Shown: positions 1 to 6,357, counted from the stretch's first letter. The stretch is 11,099 nt of DNA from Dorea sp. (GCA_016295505.1 JAEDLC010000060.1:1-11099), one strand, 5' to 3'. Translations and numbers: made by a program. Notes: a model not told the origin generated them from the letters alone.

Positions 1-35
1 ATGAAAGCAAACGGGACTGTAACAACAGTCCCGTT
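1..35 (-). terminator. Rho-independent terminator ending the minus-strand gene block
   Basis: A perfect 11-bp inverted repeat (10-20 AACGGGACTGT and 25-35 ACAGTCCCGTT) closes on a 4-nt loop. Read on the minus strand, the stem is followed by a T-rich stretch (TTTGCTTTC). It lies 27 nt beyond the stop codon of the small gene at 63-299, the place expected for an intrinsic terminator. The plus-strand side has no comparable T-run, so the minus direction is preferred. Confidence 0.88.
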
Positions 36-62
36 ATTCGTCCGTATCAATCTATGAATTGA

Positions 63-299
63 TTACTCTCCATCAATCATATACTTAAATAATTTATTAA
101 TATCTTCCGGCTCATGAGCTACAATTTCAAGCTCCGGAATCTCTCCATTTGAAAAAATGTTTGCCATAGATACATACTGTGATAACTTAGACTTTAAATT
201 CAATCTGTCTCCTTCTCCTGTCACCAGCTCTACTTTTCCTGTGCAAGAGTCTACTACTTTAAAAAAACCTTCAATATCTGTAATATTCTGTACTTTCAT
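63..299 (-). CDS. Small HPr-like protein without the active-site histidine (78 aa)
   Basis: I do not know an established name or function for this 78-residue soluble protein. It has no signal peptide or membrane segment. Residues 22-76 read like the second half of the PTS phosphocarrier HPr. The stretch GKVELVTGEGDRLNLKS (21-37) lines up with the HPr strand and turn that end in NLKS, where Ser46 is the regulatory phosphorylation site. The tail resembles the HPr 'A.GeDe..A...L' helix. The HPr active-site segment with His15 (HARPA) is absent; the corresponding N-terminus is TDIEGFF, with no histidine. If it is related, it could not carry PTS phosphate on His but might be Ser-regulated, as the known His-less paralogue Crh is. 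The start is supported by an AAGGGAG ribosome binding site about 10 nt upstream. It has its own promoter (343-370) and terminator, so it is probably transcribed alone. The ORF is very likely real; the HPr relation is by eye only. Confidence 0.8.
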   Translation of the reverse strand: MKVQNITDIEGFFKVVDSCTGKVELVTGEGDRLNLKSKLSQYVSMANIFSNGEIPELEIVAHEPEDINKLFKYMIDGE

Positions 300-342
300 T
301 TCTATTTCTCCCTTCCCACTCTGTCTCTATGTCTTCGCCCCT

Positions 343-370
343 ATTATAACCTATTTTTGTCTGATTTCAA
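343..370 (-). promoter_or_regulatory. Sigma-A-type promoter for the HPr-like gene
   Basis: On the minus strand, TTGAAA (370-365; 5 of 6 matches to TTGACA) and a perfect TATAAT (348-343) are separated by 16 nt. The -35 lies in the last codons of cvfB and the -10 starts just after its stop. Transcription would begin near 336, giving a leader of about 37 nt that carries the AAGGGAG ribosome binding site of the gene at 63-299. Confidence 0.7.
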
Positions 371-1190
371 TATTTTTTTCATTTATTTTTATTCTGCCTT
401 CTTTCAGCAGTCTTCCTACTGCACGTTTGAAAGCATTTTTACTCAGCCCCAGATCATTTTTGATGAGTTCCGGATCTGCTTTGTCTGTATACGGAAGACA
501 TCCGCCGTTCTTCTCCATCTTTTTCATGATCAGTGCAGCATCCGCATCCATCTGAAGGAATGCCTTTTCCCTTACGCTTAGATCAAGCTTTCCATCTTCT
601 TTTACTTTGACAACTCTTGCATGCACCCTGTCTCCGACATGAAGCTTTCCATAAGCTTCCCGCTTCGGAATCAACGCACTGTAACAGTTGTCTACTGCCA
701 CGAATACCCCAAAATTATCACTGATCTCATAGATAATTCCTTCCACCTGATCATCCTTTTTATATGGAGAATCCGTTTGAAGATCATTGTAGATCTTCAT
801 AGTCGCACACAGACGATTCGACTTGTCCACATACAGACCGACCAGAACCTCATCTCCTTTTTTCACTTTTGCCGTCTGCTCTTTGAATGGAAGCAGGAGG
901 TCTTTTTCCAGTCCCCAGTCAAGAAATGCTCCGATCCTTCCAGTATCCACTACCTTCAGAACCGCAAGCTCTCCTCTTGTGATCTTCGGCTGCTGTGTCG
1001 TTGCGATCAGGCGGTCTGAAGAGTCTTTATAGAGAAATACTTCTACCGGATCTCCAATCTCCACATCTTTTGGAACCTGCTTTTTCGGAAGAAGCACTTT
1101 GTCCGTATTATTTCCGAGATATACTCCGAATTCAACCTCTTTTACGATCATCAATCTCTTTTTCTTACCTAATTCATCTGCTAATCCCAT
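351..1190 (-). CDS. cvfB: S1-domain RNA-binding protein, CvfB/YitL family
   Basis: This cytoplasmic protein of 279 residues belongs to the CvfB family (YitL in Bacillus; conserved virulence factor B in Staphylococcus), RNA-binding proteins with repeated S1-type OB folds and a C-terminal winged helix. Three S1-like units can be seen: about 8-65 (VEFGVYLG ... LIATTQQP), 65-135 (GRIGAFLDWGLEKDLLLP ... LCATM) and 145-210 (DNFGVFVAVDNCYSALIP ... KLDLSVRE). A C-terminal part (about 215-279, GLSKNAFKRAVGRLLKEGRI) fits the winged helix. An upstream in-frame ATG at 1214 would add 8 residues, but it lacks a well-spaced ribosome binding site. The ATG at 1190 has AAAGGA 7 nt upstream, and MGLADELGKKKRL resembles the usual family N-terminus, so I chose 1190. 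It follows the thioesterase gene closely and is probably co-transcribed. The exact RNA targets of this family in Clostridia are not known to me. Confidence 0.9.
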   Translation of the reverse strand: MGLADELGKKKRLMIVKEVEFGVYLGNNTDKVLLPKKQVPKDVEIGDPVEVFLYKDSSDRLIATTQQPKITRGELAVLKVVDTGRIGAFLDWGLEKDLLLPFKEQTAKVKKGDEVLVGLYVDKSNRLCATMKIYNDLQTDSPYKKDDQVEGIIYEISDNFGVFVAVDNCYSALIPKREAYGKLHVGDRVHARVVKVKEDGKLDLSVREKAFLQMDADAALIMKKMEKNGGCLPYTDKADPELIKNDLGLSKNAFKRAVGRLLKEGRIKINEKNIEIRQK

Positions 1191-1219
1191 CTTCTTATCC
1201 TTTCGTTCTCCCATTACAT

Positions 1220-1942
1220 TTATCTGAACCTGAATTCTTCAATTGCATATGGCTTTCCGGCCTCATCGCACAATTCTACGATCGTTCTGTCTTCTTCACA
1301 TGCGATTCCCGGATATATGATATCCCCATATACTGCTGATTTTTTATATTCTACGCGAAGCTGACGGATCTCAAGGTCCGACGGAAGCAGTTCCATCGCC
1401 ATCTGCACATACTGACAGTTATTGACATGTTCATTCGTATCAATATGATATCTCCTGACCGGAAATGCTTCTCTTTCTTCTGTTTTTTCCGGAAGTGTGA
1501 TCTTTCTGGAAGCATATTCCATCTCCAAAGGCTCGCTCTCTCCATATGGTTCAATCTCTTCTGCTGCCGGTCTTGACGGTCTTCCCTTTTCCATATCCAT
1601 ATATACCCACAGAGAATTCGCATACGCGATCTTTTTCTGTTCTTTGTCGCACATACAGAAGTTGCGATCTCCAAACAATCCATTAAATCCGGTTGCCCAG
1701 GTACTGACACTGATCTCCTCGCCCAGTTCCGGATAACGTTCCACCACAACCTGCCAGGAAGACAGAATCCATGCCTTCTTCAGTTCTTTGCAGTGGTCGA
1801 TTCCCAGCCCGAGTTCTTCTGACTGGAACGTACTGCAATCCTGAAAATAATTCACAATTCCCGGAAGTGTGATCTTCTTTGTGTGATCTACTTCACTGAA
1901 TCGGATCCTGCCGTCAAATGTATATCTGGGAATTTTCTGCAT
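1220..1942 (-). CDS. Acyl-ACP thioesterase (FatA/FatB-like, double hot-dog)
   Basis: This 240-residue cytoplasmic enzyme would hydrolyse acyl-acyl carrier protein to free fatty acid and ACP, ending or diverting fatty acid synthesis. It shows the two hot-dog halves of the bacterial and plant acyl-ACP thioesterase family. The N-terminal half begins IRFSEVDHTKKITLPGIVNYFQDCS (split here as residues 13-36), with SSWQVVVERYPELGEEISVSTW following (61-82). The C-terminal half carries DTNEHVNNCQYVQMAMELLP (168-187), which contains the conserved Asn/His pattern of the catalytic region. Length is normal for bacterial members. The start has an AGAAAGGGG ribosome binding site about 9 nt upstream. It starts 19 nt after spoIIR and ends 29 nt before the chosen cvfB start, so it probably sits in the same transcript. 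The chain-length preference cannot be read from the sequence. Confidence 0.9.
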   Translation of the reverse strand: MQKIPRYTFDGRIRFSEVDHTKKITLPGIVNYFQDCSTFQSEELGLGIDHCKELKKAWILSSWQVVVERYPELGEEISVSTWATGFNGLFGDRNFCMCDKEQKKIAYANSLWVYMDMEKGRPSRPAAEEIEPYGESEPLEMEYASRKITLPEKTEEREAFPVRRYHIDTNEHVNNCQYVQMAMELLPSDLEIRQLRVEYKKSAVYGDIIYPGIACEEDRTIVELCDEAGKPYAIEEFRFR

Positions 1943-1961
1943 ATCCCGTTACCCCTTTCTG

Positions 1962-2639
1962 TTAAGGTTCTTCCTCCTGACCTTCTCCGAAAAAGAACCA
2001 TTTTATCTTAAATTCTGAAGATGCAGTTACCATCTCATACTCCTGTGCACTGAGTGCATCCTTCAGCTTTTTCTTTCCATCTTCATCCACAACCGCACAT
2101 GTGGTATTCATAAAACAGAGATTTGGATATAGCACGCACCACCAGTTATGACCGGAAGCTTTTCCCAGTCTGATACGCAGGGCGTCATACCACCCTTCGG
2201 GAAACAGGATATCTCCGTAATATTTATCCGGGAAATAGCACTTTGTCACTTCTGCGGATATTTCATAAGTATCTCCCTGTGCACGAACTACCTGCCGGGC
2301 GATCTCTTCTATCTCATCCAAATGCTCCGTGACCCACTGTCTGGTCTGTTCCACATCCGCATCCTTCGGATCCATGCTTTCCTTCATATATGAAATTACC
2401 GCATCTCTGACTTTTAACTTGACCTTCTGGTCTTCGCTGCTGTCACTGTTTGCAATCACGTGAAAACGGAACACCTCGCCGGCGAGCGCCTGCTGTGTAT
2501 CCTGATATTTTGCTTCTACATACGCCATTCTGCGTCCCACGATCTTTGTAGTCAGGATCATGGCAATGCAGATTCCCAGTATAGCACAGATCAGCTGTTT
2601 TCTGCTACATTTTCTCAGTATTTTCTCTATACGAGTCAT
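1962..2639 (-). CDS. spoIIR: Stage II sporulation protein R
   Basis: SpoIIR is made in the forespore, is exported to the intermembrane space, and triggers SpoIIGA-dependent processing of pro-sigma-E in the mother cell. The 225-residue product matches the usual length (about 224 in Bacillus subtilis). It has a basic N-terminus followed by a hydrophobic signal or anchor segment (about 15-34), then the family hallmark FRFHVIANSDS (57-67) and the second hallmark GKASGHNWWCVLYPNLCF (159-176). The ribosome binding site AAGGAG lies about 11 nt upstream of the ATG and is buried in an inverted repeat (2651-2683, see that entry). It sits 64 nt downstream of the gntR gene. In Bacillus the gene is controlled by sigma-F; I could not find a convincing sigma-F promoter with a correctly placed -35 here. 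The identification is firm. Confidence 0.96.
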   Translation of the reverse strand: MTRIEKILRKCSRKQLICAILGICIAMILTTKIVGRRMAYVEAKYQDTQQALAGEVFRFHVIANSDSSEDQKVKLKVRDAVISYMKESMDPKDADVEQTRQWVTEHLDEIEEIARQVVRAQGDTYEISAEVTKCYFPDKYYGDILFPEGWYDALRIRLGKASGHNWWCVLYPNLCFMNTTCAVVDEDGKKKLKDALSAQEYEMVTASSEFKIKWFFFGEGQEEEP

Positions 2640-2650
2640 TATGTATCACT

Positions 2651-2683
2651 CTCCTTAATATTACCTCTGAATCTATTAAGGAG
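2651..2683 (-). promoter_or_regulatory. Inverted repeat covering the spoIIR ribosome binding site
   Basis: A perfect 10-bp inverted repeat (CTCCTTAATA at 2651-2660, TATTAAGGAG at 2674-2683) encloses a 13-nt loop. In the minus-strand transcript the 3' arm ends in the AAGGAG of spoIIR, so the folded RNA would pair the whole ribosome binding site with an upstream CTCCTT. There is no T-run after it, which argues against an intrinsic terminator. A role in holding back translation is inference. Confidence 0.6.
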
Positions 2684-2703
2684 TCTTGACACAATCCTGC
2701 ATT

Positions 2704-3390
2704 TTATTCCGTTTCACTTTGTTTTGTACGGATAATATCTATCACACCTTCTACCTGATTGTTGATATGTTCACTTACTATGGCAGATGCTTTTGCCTTA
2801 TCCCGCTCCATAATATGCTCTATGATCTTCTCATGCTCCGCAATCAGCTGTGGATGTACTTCTTCATTCTTCAGATATTCCACACGGAAACGATACATCT
2901 GCTCCCTCAGATTATTCAGAAGCTGAACCAGCTTCTGATTATCCGTAGCCATAAAGATAATATCATGAAAACGCACGTCCGCTTCTGCGATTTCTGTAAT
3001 ATCCCTGCTTTTTAAAATCTTTTTAAAATCTTCTGCTGCCTTTTTCAGATCCTCGATCTCTTCTTTTGTGATCTTATCACATGCCAGCTGAACTGCCAGC
3101 TCTTCCAGTGCCTTTCTGACTTCCAGCACATCTCTTAAGCTTTTTTCCGAGATATCCGCAACTTCTGCTCCTTTTCTTGGAATCATCAGGACCAGCCCTT
3201 CCAGTTCCAGCTTTCGAATGGCTTCACGGATCGGAGTCCGGCTGACCCCCAGCTTGTTGGCAAGCTGAATCTCCATCAGACGTTCTCCCGGCTTCAGCTC
3301 TCCCCGAAGGATTGCCTGTCTGAGTGTATTGAATACCACATCTCTGAGCGGCAGATACTCGTTCATGTTTACTGTAAAGTTTGATTCCAT
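2704..3390 (-). CDS. GntR-family transcriptional regulator, FadR/FCD subfamily
   Basis: This 228-residue cytoplasmic DNA-binding repressor or activator has the two-domain layout of the FadR/FCD group. The N-terminal winged helix (about 14-80) contains LRQAILRGELKPGERL and the recognition-helix signature LGVSRTPIREAIRKLELEGL (47-66), followed by the wing at 71-76 (PRKGAE). The all-helical FCD domain (about 85-220) shows the metal-site pattern Asp138, His142, His186 and His208, so a metal-assisted small carboxylate ligand is plausible, but its identity cannot be told. It starts 3 nt after the ispE stop, and its AAGGAGGAG ribosome binding site is encoded within the last Arg codons of ispE, so the two are transcribed and probably translated together. 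A palindrome in front of ispE (4309-4316) is a candidate site for autoregulation. It lies between a MEP-pathway gene and sporulation genes, but its target is unknown. Confidence 0.93.
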   Translation of the reverse strand: MESNFTVNMNEYLPLRDVVFNTLRQAILRGELKPGERLMEIQLANKLGVSRTPIREAIRKLELEGLVLMIPRKGAEVADISEKSLRDVLEVRKALEELAVQLACDKITKEEIEDLKKAAEDFKKILKSRDITEIAEADVRFHDIIFMATDNQKLVQLLNNLREQMYRFRVEYLKNEEVHPQLIAEHEKIIEHIMERDKAKASAIVSEHINNQVEGVIDIIRTKQSETE

Positions 3391-3393
3391 TCT

Positions 3394-4269
3394 CTATCTC
3401 CTCCTTGCATTATGTATGCCTGTTACATACACCTGCTTTGCCAACTGAAGATCTTTTATCTTCTGTGCTGCTCTTTTTGCCCGTTCTTTTTCTTCGTATA
3501 TGCCAAATACCGTTGGTCCGCTGCCGCTCATCATTGCATTGAGTGCACCGTTCTCTTTCATGACATTCTTGATCTCTTCGATTACCGGATATTCTTCGAT
3601 CGTGACTTTTTCCAGTACGTTGCCCATACAGGAAGCAATCTTTTTCAGATTCTTTGACTTCAGCCCATCCAGAATACCATCGATGTCCGGATGTTCCGTA
3701 ATCTCATGTGAATCCAGCTTTTCATAGACCAGTTTTGTAGATACACTGATCGGAGGCTTGGCGATCAGTACATGGCACTTCGGCATCGCCGGAAGCGGTG
3801 TCAGTATCTCGCCGATTCCTTCTGCAAGGACGGTTCCCCGCATCACACAATATGGTACATCTGCTCCGAGAGTTACACCTCTGTCCATCAGTTCTTTCTG
3901 CGACAATCCCAGTGAAAACATCCGGTTCATCCCGAACAGAACTGCTGCCGCATTCGAACTTCCTCCTGCCATTCCGGCAGCTACAGGGATATGCTTCTCA
4001 AGCGAAATATCCACGCCTTCTTTGATCTCAAATTCCCGCATCAGAAGATCCGCTGCTTTATATGCAAGATTATTTTCGTCGGCAGGCAGATAATACAGGT
4101 TGGTGGAGAGCCTGATTCCCGGTTCTTTTGTCTTCTGCATCCGGATCTGATCATACAGGTACAGTGTCTGCATGACCATCCGCACATCATGATATCCATT
4201 TTCTCTTCTTCCCAGAACATCCAGTCCAAGGTTAATCTTTCCCAGTGCTTTTAATTCCAGTTTATTCAT
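3394..4269 (-). CDS. ispE: 4-diphosphocytidyl-2-C-methyl-D-erythritol kinase
   Basis: IspE phosphorylates the 2-hydroxyl of CDP-methylerythritol with ATP in the MEP route to isopentenyl diphosphate, in the cytoplasm. The 291-residue protein shows all GHMP-kinase marks: an N-terminal substrate segment ALGKINLGLDV (8-18) with catalytic Lys11, the glycine-rich ATP loop PVAAGMAGGSSNAA (95-108), GADVPY (135-140) with the catalytic Asp137, and the C-terminal MSGSGPTVFG (247-256). The length is typical. The ATG has AAGGAG 8 nt upstream. It lies 53 nt after sipL, and the gap carries a plausible promoter (4327-4355) and palindrome, so ispE-gntR may be transcribed apart from sipL. Presence of ispE implies the organism uses the MEP route and not mevalonate. 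Confidence 0.97.
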   Translation of the reverse strand: MNKLELKALGKINLGLDVLGRRENGYHDVRMVMQTLYLYDQIRMQKTKEPGIRLSTNLYYLPADENNLAYKAADLLMREFEIKEGVDISLEKHIPVAAGMAGGSSNAAAVLFGMNRMFSLGLSQKELMDRGVTLGADVPYCVMRGTVLAEGIGEILTPLPAMPKCHVLIAKPPISVSTKLVYEKLDSHEITEHPDIDGILDGLKSKNLKKIASCMGNVLEKVTIEEYPVIEEIKNVMKENGALNAMMSGSGPTVFGIYEEKERAKRAAQKIKDLQLAKQVYVTGIHNARRR

Positions 4270-4287
4270 ATGTGTTCTCCTTCAAAT

Positions 4288-4316
4288 GTGTATCGCACCC
4301 GTGTATCTTGTATACA
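4288..4316. promoter_or_regulatory. Candidate GntR operator region before ispE-gntR
   Basis: The ispE leader holds the perfect 8-bp palindrome TGTATACA (4309-4316) and two direct copies of GTGTATC (4288-4294 and 4301-4307) in 29 nt. The palindrome would lie only a few nucleotides downstream of the start point of the promoter at 4327-4355. FCD-type GntR proteins commonly bind palindromes with GT..AC half-sites, and the regulator is encoded next in the transcript, so autoregulation is a reasonable guess. Binding by this protein is not shown. Confidence 0.4.
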
Positions 4317-4322
4317 GTGTAC

Positions 4323-5882
4323 TTATAGTATACTCATATTTTCTTTAAAAATCAATATTTTATCACCCGACTTTATCTCTTCTTTTTCCAGATGATTTAT
4401 TTCCATGATTCCCTCAACGGTCGTGCTGTAACGTTTTGCCAGATCCCACAGTACATCCCCTTCCCGGACAATATATCCCGTAATTCCCGGCCGCTTCTCC
4501 ACTTCTTCCATATTGACGGCTTCAAAATCCACAGACTCAATATTCGTGATCGTAACCGGCCTTCTGATAAAGCTGTGAAATGCGAGCACTGCCTTTACCT
4601 CCACTTCTTCACTTCCCAACAGCCCTATCGAGAGCTGCTCGACCGCATATGTAAGATCACAGACCATATCCTCTGTGGTCTCATTACTTTCCATCAGATA
4701 GGAAAATGGCACCATGCCCTGCCAGGTATCAAACGGAGCCATATCATCTGCCTTAATATACAGAAAACTTAAGTGAAGCACACCTTCAATCTGAATTCCT
4801 CCGTCTGTCGGTGTCGTACGTTCCAGCTGAATCCTTGCACTGCTCTGGCAGATCTGCAGAATGCTGTCCTTGATCTCCGGCAGGGACAGCTGCTCTGTCA
4901 CCCTGCATTTGGAATGGTTCTGCATCAGAAGCTGTTCCAGCTGAAGTTCACTGGCTGTCGGAACGCACACCCGTTCCAGAGAATACAGATCTGACAAAAT
5001 ATTCAGTTTTTCTTCTTCATATATAACCATACGAATCTCCAGAGTAGCTTCTACTCCAATCAGACGCATTTCGCCATTTTCATCCATTCTTGTCTCAATG
5101 TTTACATCCGTCAGTTCAGAATTCATATGGTGATACATCGATTCCTGAGCACCGCTGCATGCGATCCGTCCTTCATATGGCACATTCTGGCTGATCCAGT
5201 CTGTCTTTCCATCCAGGGTTTCATACAGACAAAATACCATCAGCTCTCCCTGTATCTGCAATTCATCTTCCTTCAGCCTGGTATCCATTTTTCTGCTATC
5301 CACATTCGTCCACAGCATATTCCCAATATTTTCTTTCGTTCCATTCAGTACGATCTCCTCTTTGATCCGATAAGTATCCTTCCCTGACCAGTACACCTTC
5401 AGAAGTTCTTTTTCTTCTATTTTCTTATATATCGGGATATCCGAATCAATATCCATTGTAATCTCCGATTCCTGCATTCCTTCGCAGGCAAGTGTGATCT
5501 CTGCCAAAGTCTTGATGTTCAGTTTTCTGGAATGAATTGCCGTTACCGTCAGGTCTGCTTCCTTCGCTTTTATGATCAGATTTCCCTGCGGCTCCTGTTC
5601 CAGATAGATCATCTCCTCGAACGGAATTCTTCCTTCCAGGCTGGCAAGACGCCCGCTCCCATCCTCTGTAATATACAGGACCTTAAAATTCAGCTTGCCT
5701 GCTGCCCGAACATAATTCTCTACCACCTTCATATCTTCTATATTAAGAGTACCCTCTGACATTATAATTTCCTTCACGTCACTTTTTGCATCCGGTACAT
5801 TATAATCATCATCAATGTAAAACTGATCAATCATTGTCTTTCCCGAGCGGAAAGTCTGCATACGCCTTGTAATATACTCCAT
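4323..5882 (-). CDS. sipL: SipL-like spore coat morphogenesis protein (DUF3794/SPOCS plus LysM)
   Basis: The 519-residue protein is built from DUF3794 (SPOCS) units followed by a C-terminal LysM domain, the layout of Clostridioides difficile SipL, which binds SpoIVA and is needed for coat localisation around the forespore; it replaces Bacillus SpoVID. DUF3794-type repeats are seen at about 30-125 (AAGKLNFKVLYITEDG, then GRIPFEEMIYLE), 158-245 (QIQGELMVFCLYETLDG) and 315-400 (IQIEGVLHLSFLYIK, then MVPFSYLME). The LysM domain is at about 469-513 (YIVREGDVLWDLAKRYSTT, then IKSGDKILI). There is no signal peptide, as expected for a mother-cell cytosolic protein. The start has a strong AGGAGG ribosome binding site that overlaps the stop codon of the lipoprotein gene, 12 nt away. 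The order sipL-ispE-gntR-spoIIR agrees with what I recall for C. difficile, which supports the assignment over a generic LysM protein. Functional equivalence is inferred. Confidence 0.86.
   Translation of the reverse strand: MEYITRRMQTFRSGKTMIDQFYIDDDYNVPDAKSDVKEIIMSEGTLNIEDMKVVENYVRAAGKLNFKVLYITEDGSGRLASLEGRIPFEEMIYLEQEPQGNLIIKAKEADLTVTAIHSRKLNIKTLAEITLACEGMQESEITMDIDSDIPIYKKIEEKELLKVYWSGKDTYRIKEEIVLNGTKENIGNMLWTNVDSRKMDTRLKEDELQIQGELMVFCLYETLDGKTDWISQNVPYEGRIACSGAQESMYHHMNSELTDVNIETRMDENGEMRLIGVEATLEIRMVIYEEEKLNILSDLYSLERVCVPTASELQLEQLLMQNHSKCRVTEQLSLPEIKDSILQICQSSARIQLERTTPTDGGIQIEGVLHLSFLYIKADDMAPFDTWQGMVPFSYLMESNETTEDMVCDLTYAVEQLSIGLLGSEEVEVKAVLAFHSFIRRPVTITNIESVDFEAVNMEEVEKRPGITGYIVREGDVLWDLAKRYSTTVEGIMEINHLEKEEIKSGDKILIFKENMSIL
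4327..4355 (-). promoter_or_regulatory. Internal promoter for ispE-gntR
   Basis: Within the last codons of sipL, read on the minus strand, TTGATT (4355-4350; 4 of 6 to TTGACA) and TATACT (4332-4327; 5 of 6 to TATAAT) are separated by exactly 17 nt. A start point near 4320 would leave a leader of about 50 nt before ispE. This would let a housekeeping isoprenoid gene be expressed in growing cells, when a sporulation gene such as sipL should be silent. Confidence 0.6.
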
Positions 5883-5894
5883 CTTTTTCGCCTC

Positions 5895-6302
5895 CTACTC
5901 ATAGATAACCTGTTTATCTGTATACTCCGTCTTAATCACAAGATATGGGAATGTTTTTTTATCCAGGATCTCCTGGTCCTTATCCGGTCCCAGCAGATCG
6001 GTTCTGAGATATATGCCATTTTCCGTTTCATAACAGGCATCCACTTTCACACTGTAACCGTTCGTATCCTGTTCCCCGTATCCCCGGACAATATACAGAT
6101 ATCCCTGATCCCCATAACACATCTTCATCTCTTCGCATTTTGCCTGCTCTATCTCCTGCGCAAGTTCTTCCGGTATCTCCGACTTATCCACCACAGTATA
6201 TTCAATATCACGAAGTTTTTTTCCCTCTATCTTCCCTGCTTTACAGCCGCTCAGACAGAAAGCACACAGTATAACAGCAAGTACTGCACATAATCTTTTC
6301 AT
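5895..6302 (-). CDS. Small lipoprotein with PrcB-like C-terminal domain (135 aa)
   Basis: The start at 6302 gives a classic lipoprotein signal: MKRLCAVLAVILCAFCLSGC, with lipobox LSGC at 17-20 and Cys20 as the lipid attachment site. An upstream in-frame ATG at 6395 would add 31 polar and aromatic residues before the signal and overlaps the promoter region, so it is rejected; AGGA lies 5-6 nt before the chosen ATG. The mature part (about 66-130) resembles the PrcB C-terminal domain: YLYIVRGYGEQDTNGYSV (68-85), a strand pair around GIYLRTDLLGP, and TFPYLVIK (117-124). PrcB was named as a subunit of a spirochaete surface protease complex, but most small family members have no known role. It is the first gene of the block and ends 12 nt before sipL, so it is probably co-expressed with it. 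The domain match is by eye and moderate; the exported lipoprotein call is firm. Confidence 0.8.
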   Translation of the reverse strand: MKRLCAVLAVILCAFCLSGCKAGKIEGKKLRDIEYTVVDKSEIPEELAQEIEQAKCEEMKMCYGDQGYLYIVRGYGEQDTNGYSVKVDACYETENGIYLRTDLLGPDKDQEILDKKTFPYLVIKTEYTDKQVIYE

Positions 6303-6329
6303 ACTGTCCTGCTTCAAAATATTCTCTTT

Positions 6330-6357
6330 ATTATCATACACATGAGTACTGTGAAAA
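6330..6357 (-). promoter_or_regulatory. Possible promoter for the lipoprotein-sipL transcript
   Basis: On the minus strand, TTTTCA (6357-6352; 4 of 6) and GATAAT (6335-6330; 5 of 6) are 16 nt apart, giving a leader of about 20 nt. The match is modest. A sporulation-specific sigma-E promoter might be expected for sipL, but I found no clear CATACAnT-type -10 here. Confidence 0.35.

Noticed and set aside
157..555. Long open frames on the strand opposite to the minus-strand genes (also near 621-1019, 2686-3015 and 3758-4093)
   Set aside because: They lie antisense to well-identified genes, have Phe/Leu/Ser/Cys-rich shadow composition, lack ribosome binding sites, and match no family I know.
2655..2670. 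Sigma-F/G-like -10 (GGTAATATTA on the minus strand) just upstream of spoIIR
   Set aside because: The -10 pattern fits, but no GYATA-like -35 lies about 15 nt upstream. The start point would also fall at or beyond the ribosome binding site, leaving no usable leader.
2686..2691. Perfect TTGACA on the plus strand
   Set aside because: No -10 follows at the right spacing and no plus-strand gene lies downstream; the site is in the tail of the minus-strand gntR region.
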